NCBI GenBank assembly: GCA_947476855.1
Contig: CANJSR010000187.1
Coordinates: 1 to 8,834 of the forward strand
Length of the DNA stretch: 8,834 nucleotides
DNA from: Acetobacteraceae bacterium
GTDB taxonomy: Bacteria; Pseudomonadota; Alphaproteobacteria; Acetobacterales; Acetobacteraceae
Reading direction: 5' to 3'
The notes below the pieces were generated by a model that was not told the origin of the DNA, did no database searches, and saw nothing but the letters and a program-made list of their open reading frames with translations. The position numbers and the translations under genes were made by a program. Shown here piece by piece: positions 1 to 6,456 of the stretch (positions are counted from its first letter, which is position 1; each line of letters begins with the position of its first letter).

Positions 1-34
1 CACTCTGCGTCAGCGTGGTGTGCACCGCAACATC

Positions 35-40
35 AGGAGG
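35..40 (+). promoter_or_regulatory. Shine-Dalgarno site fixing the SnoaL-like start
   Basis: A perfect AGGAGG lies 4 nt before the ATG at 45. The open frame extends upstream to a GTG at 15, but that codon has no comparable site, so the ATG at 45 is chosen. Confidence 0.8.
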
Positions 41-44
41 AAAC

Positions 45-605
45 ATGGACACGTTGCGCCTTCAGGACCGGCACGAGATCACGGAATGCCTGTACCGCTA
101 CATCCGCGGCGTGGACCGCAAGAACTGGGACCTGGTGCGTTCGGCGTTCCATCCGGACGCGCATGACGACCACGGCAACTACAAGGGCGGGCCGGAGGGC
201 TTCATCGCCCAGTGCAAGGCGCGGCATGAGACGATCGAGCAGTCGATGCATATCGTGGGGAACATGTGGATCGAGTTCGACGGGCCGGATGGCGCGCTGG
301 TCGAGACCTATTTCATTACCCACCAGCGCATCGGCCCCGCCGCCGGCGACGCTCGGCTGCCGTACCTGCGGGGGAAGCCGATCGCGGTGGACCAGGCGGT
401 GGAGACGGAGGTCGTTGGCCGCTACGTCGACCGCCTGACGCGGCGGGATGGCGCGTGGAGAATTCAGGACCGGACGGTGGTGTACGAGGTGTTCCGTGGA
501 CAGCCGGCGCCCTCCGGCGGTGGGCTGCGGTCGAACTGGGTGACCGGGCAGAGAGACGGGACGGATCGGATCGAGGTCCTGCAGAAGGAACTTGGTCTGG
601 CGTAA
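45..605 (+). CDS. SnoaL-like / NTF2-fold domain protein
   Basis: A 186-residue soluble protein that looks like the SnoaL_4 type of nuclear-transport-factor-2 family. These are small cone-shaped alpha+beta barrels, found as dehydratases, isomerases or ring-hydroxylating dioxygenase small-subunit-like proteins. Visible family features are an N-terminal helix with LQDRHEITECLYRYIRGVD (residues 6-24), the acidic/His segment FHPDAHDDHG (35-44), a pocket-type His in QSMHIVGN (66-73) and the closing strands GRYVDRLTRRDGAWRI (125-140). There is no signal peptide or membrane segment, so it is probably cytoplasmic. Length fits the family. The substrate cannot be read from sequence; scytalone-dehydratase-like or polyketide/xenobiotic roles are all possible. 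It converges on the aldo/keto reductase across a repeat-filled gap. Genes upstream lie outside the window, so operon membership is unknown. Confidence 0.85.
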   Translation: MDTLRLQDRHEITECLYRYIRGVDRKNWDLVRSAFHPDAHDDHGNYKGGPEGFIAQCKARHETIEQSMHIVGNMWIEFDGPDGALVETYFITHQRIGPAAGDARLPYLRGKPIAVDQAVETEVVGRYVDRLTRRDGAWRIQDRTVVYEVFRGQPAPSGGGLRSNWVTGQRDGTDRIEVLQKELGLA

Positions 606-654
606 GGCACGGAAGTTGCTGCCAACTAAGAGGAGAGGGCCGGCCTAACCCAGG

Positions 655-695
655 CTCCCCCTCCCCCCTTGAGGGGGAGGGCCGGGGTGGGGGGT
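655..695 (+). repeat. Intergenic C/G-tract palindromic repeat, left copy
   Basis: C-rich then G-rich element with a 9-bp stem (659-667 pairing with 673-681) around a CTTGA loop, followed by a G-rich tail (684-694). It matches in inverted orientation the element at 755-796. Repeats of this look are common between genes in GC-rich proteobacteria; that statement is general knowledge and was not searched. The G runs at 673-694 also fit a four-tract G-quadruplex pattern. Confidence 0.75.
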
Positions 696-754
696 AAGCA
701 GCGGCACGGACTTCGGGTTGGGGGAAGAAAATCGGCACCGACCGGGGGGTATCG

Positions 755-796
755 ACCCCTCCCCCCAACCCCCTCCCTCAAGGGGAGGGGGGGGGC
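755..796 (-). repeat. Intergenic C/G-tract palindromic repeat, right inverted copy
   Basis: Inverted partner of the element at 655-695. Its stem pairs 769-777 with 783-791 around a TCAAG loop, and its tail (756-766) points inward. The two copies are separated by about 59 nt. On the minus strand the tracts form G3-A-G5-TT-G6-A-G4, with the same 1-2-1 loop lengths as the left copy. Confidence 0.75.
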
Positions 797-803
797 AGAG
801 TGG

Positions 804-848
804 GGGTCTGACATCGCCCCAATCCCGGGCAGCGTGATGATCAGACCC
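804..848. repeat. Inverted repeat downstream of the aldo/keto reductase
   Basis: GGGTCTGA (804-811) is the perfect reverse complement of TCAGACCC (841-848). The pairing continues through ATC/GAT with a small bulge, and the loop contains CCCGGG. The hairpin sits between the 3' ends of two convergent genes and could stop or protect transcripts from either side. No T run follows on either strand, so an intrinsic terminator is not established. Confidence 0.4.
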
Positions 849-901
849 TACACCACCCCTGGGATCTGCTTCGCGGTCCCCTCCTTCAAAATATCGCCTC
901 C

Positions 902-1867
902 CTACCCCCGCCCAGGCATCGGCGGCGGCAGCGCCAGCCCCACCCCCCGCAAGTGGCCGAACAGAGCCGCCACCTTCTCCCGATCCGCCGCCGGCAGCGC
1001 CGGCTTCAGGATCGAGGCGATGTTCGCCTTCAGATGCCCCACATCCCCCGTGCCAAACAGCACAACATCCACCCCAGGCTCATGCCGGACATACCGGTAG
1101 GCCGCATCCGTCACGCTGCTCGCCCCATCGGGATGCACCAGGAACCCCAGCGGATCATCGGACGCGAAATCCGCCGGCAGTTTCCCCGCGGCAACCAGTC
1201 CCCGCACCTCAGCCGCCAGTTCAGGCGCGCGAGCGAAGATGCTGCGGACCGCGAACATCATCAGGGTCCCCACGCCATTGGCCTGGGTGAACGGGAACAC
1301 CTTCTCCCGAGCCACCTGGTGCATCAGGTTGAACGCGAACATCGCCGTATCCCAGGGCGTGTCCTGCGACGACCGGTTCAGCATCTCGGCTTCGTGGTCG
1401 TTGGGAGAGGTCTCGGTGATGCCGAGGAAGCGGAACTTGCCCTTCTCCTTCTCCCGCAGCAGCGCCGGAGCAATCTCCTGCCGCACGTACTCATACGACC
1501 CTGGCGGCACGGCATGCAGTTGGAACACATCGACGTAATCGACATCCAGATCCCGCAGCGACCCATCCAGGCTCGCCAGGATCTTCTCCACGCTGAACTG
1601 AGCATCATCCTTCGGCTTCGACGCCTTGGTGCACAGCACGAAACTGTCCCGCGCCACGCCCTTGATCGCGCGGCCGACAACACCCTCGGTCCCATAGACC
1701 GCCGCGGTGTCGATCAGGTTCACGCCCAGGTCCATCGCCTGGCGGATGATGCCGATGGCGTGGTCCTCGGAATGGCCGGTGCCCAGGCCGAGGCGGGAAA
1801 ACCCGCCGCAGCCAAGGCCGGCGACGCTGACCTTCAGGCCGGTGCGACCAAGCGTGGTGTATTGCAT
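902..1867 (-). CDS. Aldo/keto reductase
   Basis: A 321-residue NAD(P)H-dependent oxidoreductase of the aldo/keto reductase (TIM-barrel) superfamily, which interconverts carbonyls and alcohols in the cytoplasm. The catalytic tetrad is visible: Asp53 and Tyr58 in NLIDTAAVYG, Lys81 in LCTKAS and His118 in VFQLHAV. The N-terminal strand MQYTTLGRTGLKVSVAGLG is typical of the bacterial AKR branch that includes sugar and xenobiotic reductases. The ATG at 1867 is chosen because GGAGGG lies 7 nt upstream and homologues start at this MxYxxLGxTGLxVS strand; the 24 upstream in-frame residues look non-coding. The substrate is unknown. It is divergent from the GT87-like gene, with about 124 bp between starts, and no operon partner is visible. 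Length and motifs are normal. Confidence 0.93.
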   Translation of the reverse strand: MQYTTLGRTGLKVSVAGLGCGGFSRLGLGTGHSEDHAIGIIRQAMDLGVNLIDTAAVYGTEGVVGRAIKGVARDSFVLCTKASKPKDDAQFSVEKILASLDGSLRDLDVDYVDVFQLHAVPPGSYEYVRQEIAPALLREKEKGKFRFLGITETSPNDHEAEMLNRSSQDTPWDTAMFAFNLMHQVAREKVFPFTQANGVGTLMMFAVRSIFARAPELAAEVRGLVAAGKLPADFASDDPLGFLVHPDGASSVTDAAYRYVRHEPGVDVVLFGTGDVGHLKANIASILKPALPAADREKVAALFGHLRGVGLALPPPMPGRG

Positions 1868-1874
1868 GGGGGGA

Positions 1875-1880
1875 CCCTCC
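1875..1880 (-). promoter_or_regulatory. Shine-Dalgarno site for the aldo/keto reductase
   Basis: GGAGGG on the minus strand, 7 nt before the ATG ending at 1865. It decides against the longer in-frame start at 1939. Confidence 0.7.
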
Positions 1881-1991
1881 GTTTGGGCCAAGCGTAACAG
1901 AGCGGCAGTTTCGCATCCACGCCCCGGACCTGAAACCAATTCACAACCGCCTTCCGGCTAACGTCGCACGTCCCCTGCCCCGGATCGCCGC

Positions 1992-3218
1992 ATGATGCCT
2001 CTCCTGAACACGCTGCGCCTCGCCCCCTGGCTGACCCGAGAACGGGTCATGGCCTGGGCCACGGTGCTGCTGGTGCTGGAACTGGCGTTCATGGGCTTCA
2101 TCGCCGCCTGGCAGAACGGCCTGTTCTTCACGGTCGAGAAACCGCACAGCGCCGACTACGTCAGCTTCTACGCCGCCGGGAAACTGGCGCTGGCGGGCAC
2201 CCCAGCCCTCGCCTACGATCATGCGGCACATCTGCTGATGCAGCAGCAGACCACGCACTCGGGCGAGTCCTACCAGTTCTTCTTCTATCCCCCGGTGTTC
2301 CTGCTGCTGTGCGCGCCCTTCGCCGCCCTGCCCTATTATCTGTCCTACACCCTGTTCCAGACCCTCACCCTCGGCCTGTTCCTGTTCGCGATCCGCCGCA
2401 TCGCGCGGCCGAACGGGTGGGGCTGGCTGATCCCGGTCCTGGCCTTCCCCGCGATGTTCTGGAACCTGGGCGTGGGGCAGAACGCGTTCCTGACGGCTTC
2501 CCTGTTCGCCGGCTTCACCCTGATGCTGGATCGCCGCCCCGCCACCGCCGGAGCGATGCTGGGTCTGCTCTGCTACAAACCACATTATGGCCTGCTGGCC
2601 CCCTTCGCCCTGGCTGCCGGGCAGCGCTGGCGCGCCTTCGCCGCCGCCGCGGCCGTGGTCGCTTCCCTGGTCGGCCTGTCCGCCCTGCTGTTCGGAACCG
2701 AGACCTGGACCGCCTACCTGACCGCCGCGTCCGGGTCTTCCAAGGTCTACGAATCCGGGCGCATCGACCTGGCCGGCATGATCACCCTGTTCGGCGCCTT
2801 CCGGCTGATCGGAGTCCCGCCCTCGGCAGCCTGGGCATCACAAGCGGCGGCGGCGATCGCCATGGCCGGACTGATCGCCGTGGTCTGGCGGCGCGCCGAC
2901 CAGCACGCCGCCCGCTGCGCCACGCTGCTGGTGGCCACGTTGCTCGCGGTGCCGCTGTCGCTCGTCTATGACCAGCTTCTGCTGCTGGTCGCCATGGCCT
3001 GGCTGTTCCGCGACGCGCGCGATACCGGCTTCCTGCCGTGGGAGAAGGTGATCCTGGTCGCGGTCTGGCCGCTCGCGCTGCTGACCTGGATCATCGGCTC
3101 AAGCTGGCACATCCCCCTGGCACCCATCACCCATCTCGCGGTGCTCGGCCTGGGGCTTCGGCGGGTGATGGCGGGAGCAACCGCCCCCGCCACCTTGTCC
3201 AGTTATAAGGACGCGTAG
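1992..3218 (+). CDS. GT87-like (DUF2029) membrane glycosyltransferase
   Basis: A 408-residue polytopic inner-membrane protein with about ten hydrophobic segments, resembling glycosyltransferase family 87 / DUF2029. Characterised members are GT-C enzymes that take mannose from a polyprenyl-phosphate donor; whether this one does is inferred. After the first membrane segment (about 20-40) comes a periplasmic loop with HSADYVSFYAAGK (52-64), where Asp55 occupies the place of the usual GT-C loop aspartate. FFFYPP (96-101), the KPHYG motif (196-200) and VYDQL (325-329) fit the family. The ribosome-binding site is weak (CGGA, 7 nt upstream), and a second ATG follows immediately at 1995. No lipid-carrier or polysaccharide genes are beside it, so it is an orphan here. 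Its last 16 bp overlap the end of the convergent LLM oxidoreductase. Confidence 0.82.
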   Translation: MMPLLNTLRLAPWLTRERVMAWATVLLVLELAFMGFIAAWQNGLFFTVEKPHSADYVSFYAAGKLALAGTPALAYDHAAHLLMQQQTTHSGESYQFFFYPPVFLLLCAPFAALPYYLSYTLFQTLTLGLFLFAIRRIARPNGWGWLIPVLAFPAMFWNLGVGQNAFLTASLFAGFTLMLDRRPATAGAMLGLLCYKPHYGLLAPFALAAGQRWRAFAAAAAVVASLVGLSALLFGTETWTAYLTAASGSSKVYESGRIDLAGMITLFGAFRLIGVPPSAAWASQAAAAIAMAGLIAVVWRRADQHAARCATLLVATLLAVPLSLVYDQLLLLVAMAWLFRDARDTGFLPWEKVILVAVWPLALLTWIIGSSWHIPLAPITHLAVLGLGLRRVMAGATAPATLSSYKDA

Positions 3219-4072
3219 TGATCCAGCACGTCCTTCCAGGCCCGCACGTCATCGGCGCCCCTGATCACCTTCTTCAAGCCCGCGACCCCGGTCACCGGGA
3301 CCAGCACCCGGCTGACTCCACGCGCGGCCAGAGCCGGCAGGTCCGCCAGGTCCTCCGGCATGCTGGCCGTGATCTCGACGTCCTTCGGATCACGCCCGGC
3401 CTCGATCGCCGAGTCCCGCACCAGCGCCAGCAGTTCCTCCGACGCGCCACGCGCCGGGAAGAACCCGTCCGCCATCCGTCCCGCTCGTCGCGCCGCGGCC
3501 TTGGAGTGGCCGCCAATGATGATGGGCACCGTGCCATTGGTCGGCTTCGGCCGCATATAGGCGTTCCTGAAGCTCACGAACTTGCCTTCATAGGTGGGCA
3601 CGTCCATCGACCACAGCGCGCGCAGGGCGTGCATGTATTCCTCGGTCCGCGCGCCGCGATCGGCGAAGGGGACGCCCAGCGCCTCGAACTCCTCCTTCAG
3701 CCAGCCGACGCCGATGCCCAGCAGCACCCGCCCGCCCGACATGTAATCAAGAGTGGCCACCTGCTTGGCGCAGATCACCGGGTTGTGCTGCGGCAGGATC
3801 AGGATACCGGTCGCCAGCTTGATCCGCGTCGTGCGGGCGGCGACATAGGCCATCCAGATCTGCGGGTCGGGCAGGATGAAATCGCCCTCTCCGCCCGGCA
3901 GTCGGCCATCGGTCGTATAGGGGTATGCGGACTGGTAGCCCTTGGGGATGACCACGTGTTCGACCGTCCAGGCCGATTCGAAGCCGGTTTCCTCGGCCGC
4001 CTGGACCAGTTCGACGGCGCGCGCCGGGTCAACATACCGGCCGGTGTTGCAGTAACGGATGCCGAATTTCAT
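3203..4072 (-). CDS. LLM-class (F420-type) oxidoreductase
   Basis: A 289-residue luciferase-like monooxygenase superfamily protein, close in pattern to the TIGR03619 group annotated as F420-dependent oxidoreductases. Family signatures seen are the N-terminal MKFGIRYCNTGRY strand, the EHV segment (38-40), the ATGILILPQHNP strand-turn (87-98), SGGRVLLGIGVGW (112-124), EEFEALGVPFADRGARTEEY (127-146) and the PIIIGGHS cofactor-region strand (183-190). It is cytoplasmic and probably uses F420 or a flavin; the cofactor cannot be assigned from sequence alone. The ATG at 4072 is favoured over longer in-frame starts because GGAGAG lies 7 nt upstream and homologues begin with this strand. Its 3' end overlaps the GT87-like gene, and it is divergent from the parvulin-like gene. 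Substrate unknown. Confidence 0.88.
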   Translation of the reverse strand: MKFGIRYCNTGRYVDPARAVELVQAAEETGFESAWTVEHVVIPKGYQSAYPYTTDGRLPGGEGDFILPDPQIWMAYVAARTTRIKLATGILILPQHNPVICAKQVATLDYMSGGRVLLGIGVGWLKEEFEALGVPFADRGARTEEYMHALRALWSMDVPTYEGKFVSFRNAYMRPKPTNGTVPIIIGGHSKAAARRAGRMADGFFPARGASEELLALVRDSAIEAGRDPKDVEITASMPEDLADLPALAARGVSRVLVPVTGVAGLKKVIRGADDVRAWKDVLDHYASL

Positions 4073-4096
4073 CGTCGCTCTCTCCCTTTCCCCCAT

Positions 4097-4119
4097 CATG
4101 CCGCCTGGAATGCGGTATG
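4097..4119. promoter_or_regulatory. Inverted repeat in divergent promoter region
   Basis: CATGCCGC and GCGGTATG form an 8-bp inverted repeat (one G/T-type mismatch) around CTGGAAT. It lies in the 131-bp gap between the divergent LLM oxidoreductase and parvulin-like genes, 25 nt upstream of the former start. A direct copy of CATGCCGCC (4097-4105) recurs at 4136-4144. This is consistent with a repressor operator, but it is short and could be chance. Confidence 0.3.
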
Positions 4120-4203
4120 GGAACGGCCTGGACGCCATGCCGCCTTGTCGCGGCTGCCCCGGCTTCCCATGATCCATGCGGCTACGAAGCGAGACAGTAC
4201 AAA

Positions 4204-5163
4204 ATGCGTGCGCGTATCATCCTTCCCCTGGCCGGCGCACTGGGCGTTCTGCTCGCTGTCTCTACGCAGGAGGCCGGGGCGCAAAGTTCGACGCGGCCAA
4301 GCCCCTCGCCGCTATCGCCTGGGGACGGCAATCGGCCCATTTTTGATACAACCCGCAGGGACTATGACACCGCGAACGCCGCGTCGAAGGCGCGGGAGAT
4401 GATCGTGGCCGAGGTCGACGGACGCGCGATCACCCTGTCGGAGGTTGCGGACCGGATTCGCTCCCTGCCGCAGAACATCGCCAATCTGCCCTATGAGGTC
4501 CTGTTCCCGAACATGGTGGAACACCTGATCCGGCGGGAAGCGCTGATCGTGCGCGCCGCTCGCAAGGGCTACGATGCGGACCCGGAGATCAAGCGCCGCG
4601 TCAAGGCCGCCGCGGATGAGGTGCTGGCGAACGAGACCATCAAGCGCGAAGTCTCCGAGACGATCACCGAAGTTCGGCTGCTGGAGCGCTATCGGCGGGA
4701 CTACGAGGGCAAGCCGGGGCCCGAGGAGGTCCATGTCCGCATCATGCTGACGATGACCGAGCCGGAGGCGGCGGCGTTGATCGCCAGGGTCAAGGCGGGG
4801 GCGGCGTTCGCGGCCGTTGCGAAGGAATTCAGCACGGACACGTCCGCCTCGGTCGGCGGCGATCTGGGGTTCCTGCCGCGCGACGGGTTGAACGTGGAGG
4901 TCGGCGCGGTGGCCTTCGCGCTCTCGCCCGGAGAGATGTCCGCCTATCCGGTCCGGAGCCCGACCGGCTGGTTCGTCGTGAAGGTCGAGGCAAGGCGCAA
5001 GCAGCCGACGCAGCCGTTCGCCGTTGTGCGGGAGACGATCCGGCAGGCCTTGCTGCGGGAAGGGGCGTTCGCGAGCATCAAGGCGGCACTGGCCGATGTG
5101 ATCGTCCGTGAGTATTCGATGGCGGGGAAAGAGGGCATCGGTATCGAGACATCGAACGACTAG
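4204..5163 (+). CDS. Exported PpiC/SurA-like protein with degenerate parvulin domain
   Basis: A 319-residue predicted periplasmic peptidyl-prolyl isomerase/chaperone-like protein. A signal peptide is visible (MRAR, then a hydrophobic core to about residue 22, with an AGA/AQ-type cleavage site near 26-27), followed by a low-complexity Ser/Pro linker (28-42). A SurA-N-like helical region runs from AEVDGRAITLSEV (69-81) to about 165, a parvulin domain spans about 174-264 with GGDLGFLPRDGL (218-229), and a C-terminal helix closes it. The canonical parvulin histidines appear replaced: RHIL reads RIML (Ile180) and GWHVIKV reads GWFVVKV (Phe257), so isomerase activity may be weak or absent. The start at 4204 begins the signal peptide; the longer frame from 4117 would bury it. 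The ribosome-binding site is weak. It lies just upstream of two secreted-protein genes, so a role in their folding is possible but unproven. Confidence 0.85.
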   Translation: MRARIILPLAGALGVLLAVSTQEAGAQSSTRPSPSPLSPGDGNRPIFDTTRRDYDTANAASKAREMIVAEVDGRAITLSEVADRIRSLPQNIANLPYEVLFPNMVEHLIRREALIVRAARKGYDADPEIKRRVKAAADEVLANETIKREVSETITEVRLLERYRRDYEGKPGPEEVHVRIMLTMTEPEAAALIARVKAGAAFAAVAKEFSTDTSASVGGDLGFLPRDGLNVEVGAVAFALSPGEMSAYPVRSPTGWFVVKVEARRKQPTQPFAVVRETIRQALLREGAFASIKAALADVIVREYSMAGKEGIGIETSND

Positions 5164-5189
5164 ATCGTCTCAAAATTACCGCTTCGCCG

Positions 5190-5228
5190 TTTATAGTTTA
5201 CAGTGTGTGTGCCGCGTGGTAACGAAAT
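5190..5228 (+). promoter_or_regulatory. Conserved promoter-like element, copy 1 (PEP-CTERM gene)
   Basis: TTTATAGTTTACA (5190-5202) is followed by ACGAAAT (5222-5228). The first block is identical to 6282-6294 and the second to 6313-6319. TTTACA (5197-5202) resembles a -35 hexamer (5 of 6 to TTGACA) and TAACGA (5220-5225), 17 bp away, is at the -10 position though a poor match. The element begins 27 nt after the parvulin-like stop, and its implied transcript would have a short leader to the ATG at 5253. Confidence 0.6.
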
Positions 5229-5252
5229 GGGTGTATCGGAGATTGGATTACG

Positions 5253-6014
5253 ATGACGATCGGGCGTGCCGATGACATCGTTGGCGACACCACCGCACAT
5301 GGTTCCATGAGGAGCCCTGTTCGCCTGTTCGCGATCGCAGCCGCCATGGCGGCGGGCGTTTCGGTGTTCACGCCACAGCCGGCATCCGCGGTCGCCCTGT
5401 TGAACGGCAGCGTGCTGTCGGCGAACGGGCTGAACATCGTCGTCTCGGACTGTCAGTTGACGCTCGCAGGGGTGGCCCAGTCCAGCTGTTCAGCCGGCAA
5501 TCTCGAAATCATCGCCGATGCCGGCCCGGGCGCGTCGATTCGGATCCAAGGCGCTGGCGGCGGCAACATCTTCAGCGCGGCGCTCGGCTCCGGCCTTTAC
5601 GATGTGAATTTCACGCTCGACATCTCCGCCATCAATCCGGGCACCACCATCACCAGCGCCGCATTGGCGATGTTTGGGTCCACGACCGGCACGCCCAGTT
5701 TCCCTTTTAATCTCCTTCCCACCGGAAGCTATGTATCGGTCGGCGAAAGCGTCATTCCGTTCGGGGGCCCGACGCAGACCATGAGCGTCAATCTGGGCGC
5801 CGCGACCAGTTCCAGCGTGTCCTTTGCGCCCGTGACGTCCCTGTCCGTGACCAAGGACCTGAAACTGAACGCAGCGGTGCCCGGTGTCGGCACGTTGACA
5901 CTGTCCCATGTGACGCAGAGCTACCTGCCCGCCCCGGAACCCGCGACGATCGGGCTGCTCCTGGTGGGTGCCGGCGGCATCATCGCAGCTCGACGGCGTC
6001 GGCGGCGGGGCTAA
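5253..6014 (+). CDS. PEP-CTERM sorting domain protein
   Basis: A 253-residue secreted protein ending in a canonical PEP-CTERM tag: PAPEPATIG (226-234), a hydrophobic segment (about 232-246) and six arginines (247-252). This tag is known to be recognised by exosortase, which processes proteins at the envelope for export or surface display. The signal peptide core is RLFAIAAAMAAGVSVF (24-39), with PASA cleavage near 46. The mature part (47-225) is Ser/Gly/Thr-rich and probably all-beta, with two cysteines (67, 79); I do not recognise a named domain in it. GGAG lies 11 nt before the ATG at 5253; an in-frame ATG at 5307 would give a more ordinary signal peptide but has no ribosome-binding site. 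The conserved promoter-like element lies immediately upstream. No exosortase gene is in the window. Confidence 0.88.
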   Translation: MTIGRADDIVGDTTAHGSMRSPVRLFAIAAAMAAGVSVFTPQPASAVALLNGSVLSANGLNIVVSDCQLTLAGVAQSSCSAGNLEIIADAGPGASIRIQGAGGGNIFSAALGSGLYDVNFTLDISAINPGTTITSAALAMFGSTTGTPSFPFNLLPTGSYVSVGESVIPFGGPTQTMSVNLGAATSSSVSFAPVTSLSVTKDLKLNAAVPGVGTLTLSHVTQSYLPAPEPATIGLLLVGAGGIIAARRRRRRG

Positions 6015-6281
6015 GCACCCGCTCTCACGCCGCGGTCCGCATCCGTCGGTCCTGCCATCACGTTTCGGCCCCGCGGGCGCGGGACCTCGTCCAAAATTTG
6101 ACAATCATGCTGATGACCGAACGCCGCCGGCGACTCGAGGTGCGTTTCCGCTTGGCCGTTTCTCCTGGGGAACGTCGCAATATCGGCCGAGTCGTCCCGC
6201 GGAACCCCGAAATTGAGATCGCCCGCGCCGCGTCGGCGCTTTCAAGGCGGTTTCACGCGTTCATAAAATAAGATAATCGCA

Positions 6282-6319
6282 TTTATAGTTTACACACCGT
6301 CGACAGGGTGTTACGAAAT
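6282..6319 (+). promoter_or_regulatory. Conserved promoter-like element, copy 2 (SdrD_B-repeat gene)
   Basis: TTTATAGTTTACA (6282-6294) is identical to copy 1, and ACGAAAT (6313-6319) follows after 18 bp (19 bp in copy 1). TTTACA (6289-6294) and TACGAA (6312-6317) are 17 bp apart, as expected for a sigma-70-like promoter. An AT-rich run upstream (6261-6281) could act as an UP-type element. If transcription starts just after the second block, the leader is about 130 nt. Confidence 0.6.
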
Positions 6320-6442
6320 CCTCGGCGCGATAGCCAAATCCGTATGCGACGTTGCATGCGCGTGCAGGCCCCGCCGGATCGAACGACCAAACGATCGGGC
6401 CAGCGGTGCTGACCGACCGCCAAGCCCTGGTAACGGTGCCTG

Positions 6443-6447
6443 AAGGA
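6443..6447 (+). promoter_or_regulatory. Shine-Dalgarno site for the SdrD_B-repeat protein
   Basis: AAGGA lies 9 nt before the ATG at 6457. The frame is open back to a TAG at 6331, with GTG codons at 6406 and 6436, but only the ATG has a suitably spaced site. Confidence 0.6.
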
Positions 6448-6456
6448 CAAATCGCC

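Larger units (their letters stand above)
6015..6456. other. Intergenic region upstream of the repeat protein
   Basis: No convincing gene is present in these 442 bases. The first part holds short GC hairpins, the clearest being CCCGC-GGGC-GCGGG (6070-6083) without a T run, so terminator function is doubtful. An AT-rich stretch at 6261-6290 leads into the conserved promoter-like element (6282-6319). The remaining roughly 137 nt form a leader to the ATG at 6457 and contain a bulged inverted repeat, GGCCC...GATCG pairing with CGATCGGGCC (6367-6401). Confidence 0.6.

Noticed and set aside
669..1100. 143-codon plus-strand frame across the C/G repeats into the reductase 3' end
   Set aside because: Pro/Arg/Gly-rich translation of repeat DNA that overlaps the true gene's coding strand; there is no start site signal.
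953..1897. 314-codon plus-strand frame opposite the aldo/keto reductase
   Set aside because: It is the antisense shadow of a gene with a full catalytic tetrad, rich in His/Arg/Gln and without motifs.
1941..2585. 214-codon minus-strand frame opposite the GT87-like gene
   Set aside because: It is Gln/Gly/Arg-rich shadow coding, whereas the opposite strand encodes clear membrane segments and GT87 motifs.
3218..4402. 394-codon plus-strand frame opposite the LLM oxidoreductase
   Set aside because: It is an antisense shadow in GC-rich DNA that runs into the start of the parvulin-like gene in the wrong frame and has no family signature.
5164..5252. Possible sigma-54 promoter, as reported for some PEP-CTERM regulons
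   Set aside because: No GG-N10-GC type sequence is visible; the conserved element instead has sigma-70-like spacing.
6098..6103. Perfect TTGACA -35 hexamer
   Set aside because: No -10-like sequence lies 16-18 bp downstream, where the region is GC-rich, and no gene follows at a sensible distance.
6107..6271. 54-codon open frame (MLMTERRRRLEV...) between the PEP-CTERM gene and the repeat protein
   Set aside because: It has no ribosome-binding site, an Arg-rich composition as expected from random GC-rich DNA, and no recognisable domain.
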